Positions 1-3,869 of a stretch of 12,532 nucleotides of DNA are shown here, one piece after another. Below the pieces are notes generated by a model that saw only the letters and a list, made by a program, of their open reading frames with translations, did no database searches and was not told where the DNA came from. The stretch lies in NCBI GenBank assembly GCA_022565015.1, contig JADFKI010000077.1, forward strand, positions 1 to 12,532, written 5' to 3'. This DNA comes from Chloroflexota bacterium. Its GTDB lineage: Bacteria; Chloroflexota; Dehalococcoidia; Lucifugimonadales; JADFKI01. Both the position numbers and the translations under genes were made by a program. Each line of letters opens with the position of its first letter. Position 1 is the stretch's first letter.

Positions 1-15
1 CTTGATCCGCGGCAT
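1..15 (-). CDS. Start of a minus-strand gene cut off by the window edge
   Basis: Only the first five codons (M-P-R-I-K) are inside the window. The start is supported by a perfect Shine-Dalgarno AGGAGG on the minus strand (positions 26-21), five bases before the ATG at 15-13. Product unknown. It is divergent from the MOSC gene, with about 117 bases between the two starts in which both promoters must lie; I could not pick either promoter with confidence. Confidence 0.55.
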
Positions 16-132
16 CACGACCTCCTGGTGTGAATCTATGGGTCTGGCGTAACGCGGGACGCCGTAGTGTACCATAAAGCGCGATGTACAGCCGGAAAAC
101 GGTAGACGACCCAAGAGAAATGAGGAGATTCC

Positions 133-579
133 ATGGTTGAGGGGTCCGTCGTGTCCCTGCAAGTGTGCGTTGGGCATCGTCAGCCCATGGACTTCAAAGA
201 GACGGTCATGGCCGTCACCGGCCACGGCCTACAGGGGGACCGCCACGCCAACCCCCGGAGCCAACGCCAGGTGCTGCTCATGGAGCAGGAGGTGCTGGAC
301 GCCCTGGACCTGACGCCGGGGGCCGTCCGGGAGAACGTGACCATCTCCGGCCTCTCCATCCACCAGCTTGCTCCGGGCCAGGTCATCGGCATCGGCGACG
401 AGGTGCGGCTGGAGGTGACGGGGCTGTGCGAGCCCTGCGAGCGGATGGACGAGATCAGAATGGGGCTGAGACAGGCCATCACCGGTCGCCGAGGGGTGCT
501 GGCCCGCGTCGTCCAGGGTGGCGCCCTCAGGGTGGGCGACGTGGTCCGGGTCCCGCAGGTTGAGCCAGCCGTCCTCTAG
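133..579 (+). CDS. MOSC domain protein (MOCO sulfurase C-terminal-like)
   Basis: This 148-aa protein is essentially one MOSC domain. Visible hallmarks are GLQGDRHA (residues 32-39), the RQVLLMEQE segment (45-53), VRENVTISGL (65-74), the Cys-containing GLCEPCERM (97-105, Cys99 and Cys102) and GRRGVLARVVQGG (118-130). In characterised MOSC proteins a conserved Cys carries or receives sulfur for the molybdenum cofactor or reduces N-hydroxylated substrates; small stand-alone members like this one are mostly uncharacterised. The ATG is preceded by GAGGAG at a spacing of five bases. It is the only plus-strand gene, and its stop codon TAG overlaps by three bases the stop of the convergent MerT-like gene. 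A link to the selenoprotein operon is not shown by the sequence. Confidence 0.9.
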   Translation: MVEGSVVSLQVCVGHRQPMDFKETVMAVTGHGLQGDRHANPRSQRQVLLMEQEVLDALDLTPGAVRENVTISGLSIHQLAPGQVIGIGDEVRLEVTGLCEPCERMDEIRMGLRQAITGRRGVLARVVQGGALRVGDVVRVPQVEPAVL

Positions 580-914
580 AACGGCCTCATCCCGAATACC
601 CCGGCGAAACGCAGGCCCCACAGCACCACCGCCAGGACCGTGGAGGCGATCAGCACAACGCTCGACCGTCGACGCCAGGTGGAACGCCAGGAGCCCGGAT
701 GAGCGAACTCCAGGTACCAGCCTCGCCCCAGGGTCAGCAGGGTCAGGGCCAGAAAGGGCCATGTGAGCACCCGCAACGCGGGCGCGAGGGCCAGCCCGGC
801 AGAGCTACCTCCCAGGATGCCGAGCAGGCCTGGAATTACTCATCACCACGGCAGCGGCATGAACCCGCTCAACATGGCAACGAATGGCCTCTCCACGTGA
901 AGAAACTTCAACAT
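576..914 (-). CDS. MerT-like membrane selenoprotein with vicinal Sec-Sec (UGA-UGA)
   Basis: Reading through two consecutive in-frame TGA codons (845-843 and 842-840) gives a continuous 112-aa membrane protein. Residues 14-23 read MLSGFMPLPW, then UU at 24-25, then VIPGLLGILGGSSAGLA and further hydrophobic segments at about 46-62 and 86-107. MerT mercuric ion transporters carry a Cys-Cys pair in the first membrane helix (Cys24-Cys25 in Tn501 MerT), so the UGA pair sits at the mercury-binding position; the protein contains no Cys at all. A hairpin starts four bases after the second TGA. The ATG is preceded by GGAGGA at a spacing of eight. It is the last gene of the operon, 23 bases after the GDCCVxC gene. 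Without recoding it would be a 23-aa peptide. MerT kinship rests on size, topology and motif position. A nonsense-mutated Cys-Cys gene is the alternative, but coding quality continues unbroken to the TAG stop. Confidence 0.72.
810..835 (-). promoter_or_regulatory. Candidate bacterial SECIS hairpin of the MerT-like gene
   Basis: Downstream of the TGA-TGA pair, minus-strand TTCCAGG (835-829) pairs with CCTGGGA (816-810), including one T-G wobble. An inner TGC/GCA stem closes a TCG loop. The loop begins 16 bases after the second TGA, inside the usual range for bacterial SECIS elements as I recall it. The internal mismatch makes this less clean than the thioredoxin hairpin. Confidence 0.5.
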
Positions 915-937
915 AGCTCCAGTCCTCCAGTCTATTT

Positions 938-1153
938 CTAGCCCAGTGCCTCCACCTGCATTGACGGGCACTTGTGATCGGCATACGAGCAGAAGACGCA
1001 GCAGTCTCCTTCCAGAGGTTTGAGCACCTTATGGCAGCTCGTGCACTCGTAAAAGAACTGACAGGCGTCCGTCGGCATCTCTGCCTCCTGCTCGGTGCCG
1101 CAGTTTGGGCAGGTCAGGTTGGCCCGAGTCGTGATTTCAGTCTCATTGGTCAT
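938..1153 (-). CDS. GDCCVxC domain small Cys-rich protein (Cys form)
   Basis: A 71-aa Cys-rich protein with CPNCG (15-19), TDACQFFYECTSC (28-40) and GDCCVFCSYADHKCP (49-63), matching the small GDCCVxC family found beside mercury and other metal resistance genes. The nine cysteines suggest zinc-ribbon or soft-metal binding, probably in the cytoplasm since there is no signal peptide. The ATG is preceded by AGGAG at about six bases. It lies nine bases after the UPVC protein gene and 23 before the MerT-like gene. A paralogue at the front of the same operon (3113-3253) carries TGA where this copy has Cys31, which makes this gene an internal Cys control. The AGTGC/GCACT stem of the Sec copy is not preserved here. 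The precise biochemical role of the family is not known to me. Confidence 0.9.
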   Translation of the reverse strand: MTNETEITTRANLTCPNCGTEQEAEMPTDACQFFYECTSCHKVLKPLEGDCCVFCSYADHKCPSMQVEALG

Positions 1154-1162
1154 AGGTCGCTC

Positions 1163-1786
1163 CTAGTCTAATCTCGATTCTTCGAATGCTTCATGTAGGT
1201 CTGCCATCGTGTATTTCGGACGGTCTCTGGCCAGGGTCATCAGACCGTTGCCGTGTAGCTGCAATCCCAGGTCTTCTCGGCTTGCCGGACTCGGCTCCAC
1301 GCCCTTATCCATCAACTTCATGAGCTCTTCAGAGAGAATTGTCGGATATAGCACCAGGTTACGGGCGGCCCCGGAATCGGCCGGCAGCTGGTGCATCCAG
1401 AAGTCCGGCGTGGGTGGGACCTCCGAATTCCATCTTGCGCCCGGCCCGTAAAGCAAGTAGACGTCCCAGGCCACGGATTTCAACCCAAGTGCCTCGGAAA
1501 ACATGTTCCCCAGTCGCCGATCTCCGTCCCACCCGTGCGTTACGGATAGACCGGTAAATGACGCCGCCTCCATGTCCGCCTCTTCTGGGCTGTCGCCGGG
1601 CATCATCGGAAGCCATATGATGTGGCCCTTCAGGGACGTGTGGTTGAACTGCGCCAGGATTTCGTGGACAACACCTTGCCCATACCGGCAGACAGGTCAG
1701 GTTGGCGATAGCAAAGCCACTAACCTGACGCAGCCAACTCCCCGGTTGAAATCTCGCTTCAGCCCTTCGATATCCATGTTATACAT
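1163..1786 (-). CDS. Thioredoxin-like selenoprotein with UPVC motif, family unknown
   Basis: Reading through TGA at 1699-1697 gives 207 aa. The N-terminus has a beta strand and redox motif, VRLVALLSPT (20-29) then U30-P-V-C33, followed by a helix (about 37-49) and a second strand HIIWLPMMPGD (55-65). This is the start of a thioredoxin fold with Sec in place of the attacking Cys. The C-terminal half has AWDVYLLYGPGARW (106-119), PPTPDFWMHQLP (124-135) and a helical tail; I do not recognise it. No signal peptide is visible, so it is probably cytoplasmic. The ATG at 1786 has GGGGG seven bases upstream; a second ATG lies three codons later. Conventional calling would miss the redox motif and start near 1606. 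It lies 23 bases after the 67-aa gene and nine before the GDCCVxC gene. MerB was considered and not supported. Confidence 0.75.
1674..1696 (-). promoter_or_regulatory. Candidate SECIS hairpin of the UPVC gene
   Basis: Immediately after the TGA, CCT (1696-1694) pairs with AGG (1676-1674) and TGCC (1690-1687) with GGCA (1680-1677), leaving a three-base bulge GTC and a six-base loop GGTATG that begins with G. The loop starts only ten bases after the TGA, closer than in the classical E. coli fdhF element, so this is the weakest structural case of the four. Confidence 0.4.
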
Positions 1787-1809
1787 ATTCGATCCCCCAA
1801 TTCCCAAAG

Positions 1810-2013
1810 TTAGTCGGTCTCGTCTGATCCGGTCCGACTTTCCATGACCGGCTTTCCCACCGCGTCGAGCACCACCGGCGGAATACAGTACGTCGTGTAC
1901 CCTCGCTTCCGTAGCATAATCGGAAGGGCGACGACATCGCAGCCTCCATACCTTATCTTCCACTGCAGGAGGAATGAGATACCTACGTAGAGCCCGAATG
2001 CCAGGTTCACCAC
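1810..2013 (-). CDS. Small membrane protein of unknown function (67 aa)
   Basis: The protein begins with a hydrophobic stretch (NLAFGLYVGISFLLQW, residues 3-18), followed by a short, probably soluble part with RYGGCDVVALPIMLRKRG (21-38) and TYCIPPVVLDAVGKP, giving two cysteines. I do not recognise the family. The GTG start at 2013 overlaps the end of the MerE-like gene (AAG-TGG-TGA) by seven bases, which implies translational coupling, and the next gene starts 23 bases after its stop. Its position between a mercury transporter and a Sec redox protein suggests a role in the same metal or selenium pathway, but this is inference from context. The second in-frame GTG (2010) is an equally possible start. 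Confidence 0.65.
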   Translation of the reverse strand: MVNLAFGLYVGISFLLQWKIRYGGCDVVALPIMLRKRGYTTYCIPPVVLDAVGKPVMESRTGSDETD

Positions 2014-2285
2014 TTTTTGGACGCTGCAGCACCTTGAAGCGGAATCTCACTGGAGGCTTCTTGAATATTATGTTTTTTGCGATTCAGCAAATAAACACCA
2101 ACCCCGATGGCAAGTATGAAATATCCCGTAGCGATCACATAAATCAAGCTGACATTGGCCGCAACGCCCGCCCCAATGCCTGTGCTGCCTAGAACACCTA
2201 TCAATAGGGGCAATGTGAAAGGTAAATGACAGGGACAGGCGATAAATCCTGTGACCGCCAGCACCCCACTCCAAATGTTACTCAT
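2007..2285 (-). CDS. merE: MerE-like mercury transporter
   Basis: This 92-aa protein has two membrane segments. The first carries WSGVLAVTGFIACPCHLPF, matching the MerE signature in which a Cys-Pro-Cys-His-Leu-Pro motif in the first helix binds Hg(II); the rest of that helix continues TLPLLIGVLGSTG. The second segment is about residues 44-67, followed by a basic NRKK tail. MerE proteins of Tn21-type operons move inorganic and methylmercury across the inner membrane and are usually slightly shorter (about 78 aa). Here the metal-binding residues are normal Cys, unlike the Sec-containing neighbours. The ATG at 2285 is chosen because GAGGAAGT lies about five bases upstream; a TTG one codon earlier is possible. 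It lies 39 bases after the 45-aa gene and overlaps the next gene. Confidence 0.8.
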   Translation of the reverse strand: MSNIWSGVLAVTGFIACPCHLPFTLPLLIGVLGSTGIGAGVAANVSLIYVIATGYFILAIGVGVYLLNRKKHNIQEASSEIPLQGAAASKKW

Positions 2286-2324
2286 CAAACACTTCCTCTA
2301 TAGTAGTTAGTTGGCGAGGCTGGG

Positions 2325-2462
2325 TCACCACTCATTCGCCCTCTTGGGGATCTTCTTGGAAAGCGACATCCCGATCATGACAAGCAGCTTGGGGACCGAC
2401 ATCCCGATCGCGACAAGCACTGACAGCCCGCAACACACTGAGACCAGGAAAAGAACCTCCAT
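2325..2462 (-). CDS. 45-aa Cys-Cys membrane peptide
   Basis: A short ORF that is easy to miss: MEVLFLVSVCCGLSVLVAIG, then a second hydrophobic stretch (residues 22-33) and a basic end (SKKIPKRANEW). A vicinal Cys-Cys (10-11) lies inside the first membrane segment, like the mercury-binding pair of MerT. The ATG has AGGAAG about five bases upstream. It sits 47 bases after the thioredoxin gene and 39 before the MerE-like gene, so the operon would have an unexplained 224-base gap without it. It ends in TGA; read-through would add only five residues, so this TGA is taken as a true stop. Function is not established; a mercury-relay or transporter accessory role is inferred from the motif and neighbours. 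Confidence 0.65.
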   Translation of the reverse strand: MEVLFLVSVCCGLSVLVAIGMSVPKLLVMIGMSLSKKIPKRANEW

Positions 2463-2509
2463 CACAACTTCCTGTCTAACAAAGTCCGGCCTCCGGCCCC
2501 AGCTGGATT

Positions 2510-3082
2510 CTATAAGTGCTTCTCTACTTCGGAGCGCAGCTTCTTATAGCCCACAGCGCCGTCGCTTCGGAATACTATCGAACCGTGACGGTCAACGATT
2601 ATTTCGGTACCCAGGGCAAGCAACCGGTAGTCCTTTACCGTGCTGCCATTAGTGTCTTGGCCCCACAGCACGTCACCAGCGCCGGTTGACTTCCAGAAGC
2701 TGACCCATTGTCCCAGGGGTGAGCGAGGCTCGATATTAACAGCTACCACAGTCACACCCTGGTCGCCGTACTCTGACTGTATTCTGGCCAGCGCTGGAGC
2801 CTCCAGCGCGCAGGTGGGTCAACCAGGAAAAGAGAAGTAGAGTACCAGGACCTCTCCCCGATTCTCTGACAACTGGAAATCACCTGATAATGTCGCCAGA
2901 GTTATGTCCGGTGCGGGGTTAGCCAATCCCAGTCCTGACTCTCGGGTCTGCGGCCCAGAGAAGGCGAAAGTCAGGCCCACTAAAAGTGCAACTGCGGCGA
3001 TAAGCCCTCCCCCTATGAACCACCATGATCTGCGATCTGGGGCGTTCGATCGTTTTTTGCTCTGTCTTCTCTTCGGTGTCAT
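2510..3082 (-). CDS. Membrane-anchored TlpA-like thioredoxin selenoprotein (UPTC)
   Basis: Reading through TGA at 2821-2819 yields 190 aa. There is a basic N-terminus (KRRQSKKRS), one membrane anchor (about residues 20-43), then a TlpA/AhpC-type domain: NPAPDITLATLSGDFQLSE (55-73), VLVLYFSFPG (78-87), U88-P-T-C91, the ALEAPALARIQSEYG helix, VTVVAVNIEP, WVSFWKS and IIVDRHGSIVFRSDG near the end. The UxxC motif stands where thiol-disulfide oxidoreductases have CxxC, so Sec would be the nucleophile, acting outside the cytoplasmic membrane. The expected cis-proline before the IIVD strand is not evident (LGTEIIVD). GGGGGAG precedes the ATG at 3082. It is second in the operon, 30 bases after the GDCCVxC Sec gene. 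Ordinary gene finding would report two fragments (2819-3082 and 2510-2755). This is the most secure selenoprotein call in the window. Confidence 0.88.
2791..2809 (-). promoter_or_regulatory. SECIS-like perfect hairpin of the thioredoxin gene
   Basis: On the minus strand GCGCTGGA (2809-2802) pairs perfectly with TCCAGCGC (2798-2791) around a three-base GGC loop. The loop starts 17 bases after the TGA codon. Stem length, G at the first loop position and spacing all fit the bacterial SECIS model known from E. coli fdhF and bSECISearch-type rules. Confidence 0.75.
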
Positions 3083-3112
3083 TGGCTCCCCCTAATTACG
3101 TGAACAGATCGT

Positions 3113-3253
3113 CTATCCGCCCGCTGCCACCTGTACCGAGGGACAGGGTGTGTCCGCGTAAGAGCAAAACACGCAGCAATCCCCTTCCAGAGGCTTCAGT
3201 GCGGCGCCACAACTGGTGCACTCATAGAAGAACTGTCAGGTGTCGGTTGGCAT
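3113..3253 (-). CDS. GDCCVxC domain selenoprotein (Sec form, N-terminally short)
   Basis: Reading through TGA at 3238-3236 gives 46 aa: MPTDT, U6, QFFYECTSC, then LKPLEGDCCVFCSYAD and CPSVQV. It aligns almost residue for residue with the GDCCVxC protein at 938-1153, where the same position is Cys31. The TGA is therefore a Cys-to-Sec replacement in a paralogue of the same operon. The likely ATG (3253) is preceded by AAGGTGGAG. Upstream in-frame codons stop at a TAG only eight codons earlier, so the CPxCG knuckle of the paralogue is absent. This is the first gene of the operon, starting some 30 bases after the predicted -10 box, and it ends 30 bases before the thioredoxin gene. A decayed duplicate is the main alternative, but the remainder is intact and GDCCVFC is conserved. 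Confidence 0.75.
3198..3222 (-). promoter_or_regulatory. Candidate SECIS hairpin of the Sec-type GDCCVxC gene
   Basis: AGTGC (3222-3218) pairs with GCACT (3202-3198) in the minus-strand RNA, with a possible inner CC/GG pairing that leaves an AGTTGT loop. The loop lies 21 bases after the TGA. The Cys paralogue at 938-1153 encodes nearly the same residues here but lacks the GCACT arm, consistent with the stem being kept only where UGA must be recoded. Confidence 0.5.
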
Positions 3254-3283
3254 CTCCACCTTCTCCAGCGTCTAAAGATTCAG

Positions 3284-3312
3284 TTAATATCATAAGATGT
3301 TGATATTTACAA
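3284..3312 (-). promoter_or_regulatory. Promoter of the selenoprotein operon
   Basis: Minus strand: -35 box TTGTAA (3312-3307), exactly 17 bases of spacer, -10 box TATTAA (3289-3284). Transcription would begin near 3277, about 25 bases before the ATG at 3253. The spacer is almost entirely occupied by the operator palindrome, as expected of a promoter repressed by an ArsR-family protein. Confidence 0.65.
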
Positions 3313-3336
3313 AAACGATTCATGATTTGTTGATAT
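3287..3336. promoter_or_regulatory. Tandem ArsR-type operators at the operon promoter
   Basis: The first site is an inverted repeat ATATCA-N8-TGATAT (3287-3306) lying between the -35 and -10 boxes. A second, related element (ttcatgatttgTTGATAT, about 3319-3336) repeats the first in direct orientation 30 bases away, close to three helical turns. The same half-site recurs at the arsR promoter, so these are inferred targets of the repressor at 3388-3771. Confidence 0.6.
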
Positions 3337-3387
3337 GTTGACCCGACTCGGAGACCTCGAGGTGCACGTGATAAGGGCGCCAGGTAG

Positions 3388-3771
3388 TCAGACCCTGGTT
3401 TTTGACTTGCGCCAGCCCGTGACGTTGGCCGGATTTTCGTCCGTGTTTCCTATGATATCGCACGTCATGAGGTAGACCTCGCTGCCGTCAAGCACATCCC
3501 GCGCAAGGTCCAGAAGCTCCGTTACCCTGTGGTCGCCGATGGAGTAGTAGACGTATCGCCCGTCTTTTCTCGTATTGACGTATCCGCACCATCTCAGGCA
3601 TCCAAGGTGCATCGATACCTGGTTCTGCGGCAACCCGAGGTGCTCGACGATCTCCCCAACGCTCTTCTCCTCCGAGCGCATGAATTCCAGAATGCGAAGC
3701 CTTGCGGGGTCGCCCAGCCCCTTGAAGAACCTTGCGGTCACCGCGTAAAGTGCTTTCTCATCTTCTATCAA
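3388..3771 (-). CDS. ArsR/SmtB-family metal-sensing repressor, CmtR-like
   Basis: A winged-helix repressor with FFKGLGDPARLRILEFM, the recognition region GLPQNQVSMHLGCLRWCGYV and the wing KDGRYVYYSI. The canonical ELCVCD alpha-3 metal box is absent. Instead HLGCLRWCGY gives a Cys-x3-Cys pair in the recognition helix plus a third Cys in LMTCDIIG, the same arrangement as the Cd/Pb sensor CmtR of Mycobacterium tuberculosis (Cys57, Cys61, Cys102). Counting from the longer TTG start these are Cys60, Cys64 and Cys106. I prefer the TTG at 3771, because GAGG lies eight bases upstream; the TTG at 3777 is only two bases from it. Predicted role: binds its operators without metal and releases on binding a thiophilic metal such as Hg(II), Cd(II) or Pb(II). 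Confidence 0.88.
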   Translation of the reverse strand: MIEDEKALYAVTARFFKGLGDPARLRILEFMRSEEKSVGEIVEHLGLPQNQVSMHLGCLRWCGYVNTRKDGRYVYYSIGDHRVTELLDLARDVLDGSEVYLMTCDIIGNTDENPANVTGWRKSKTRV

Positions 3772-3784
3772 GCTCAATGCCTCG

Positions 3785-3830
3785 TATCAACTAATATTGA
3801 TATGATAGCCGAAAAGACGTCACGCAGCAA
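3785..3830 (-). promoter_or_regulatory. arsR promoter with overlapping operator palindrome
   Basis: Minus strand -35 TTGCTG (3830-3825), 17-base spacer, -10 TATCAT (3807-3802). Directly downstream is the palindrome TATCAA-N6-TTGATA (3802-3785), covering the likely start site and sharing the half-site with the operon operators. This indicates autoregulation by the ArsR-family protein. Confidence 0.55.
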
Positions 3831-3869
3831 GGGGCTCGAGGGAGACCTGTTTTTCCGGAGCCGGGGAAG

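Noticed and set aside
1163..1786. MerB organomercurial lyase
   Set aside because: The position in a mercury-type operon suggested it, but the MerB catalytic Cys/Asp pattern is not visible and the N-terminus is thioredoxin-like.
1697..2050. 117-codon ORF running into the start of the UPVC gene
   Set aside because: Only its last 29 codons are real: they are the N-terminus of the UPVC protein from the ATG at 1786. The upstream part overlaps the 67-aa gene in another frame and is basic and low quality.
2310..2327. Read-through of the TGA ending the 45-aa gene as another Sec
   Set aside because: Read-through would add only Sec and five residues (PSLAN) with no Cys-like motif, so an ordinary stop is simpler.
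576..3253. Four broken pseudogenes in one operon
   Set aside because: All four lesions would be in-frame TGA only, with no frameshifts, and all fall on expected Cys codons. Downstream coding sequence, ribosome sites and spacing remain intact. Independent decay is very unlikely to give this pattern.
3380..3403. Hairpin CCAGG-N9-CCTGG followed by TTTTT, terminator-like
   Set aside because: The T-run follows the hairpin only on the plus strand, where no gene ends. It overlaps the end of arsR, which is on the minus strand, and the stem is only five pairs.
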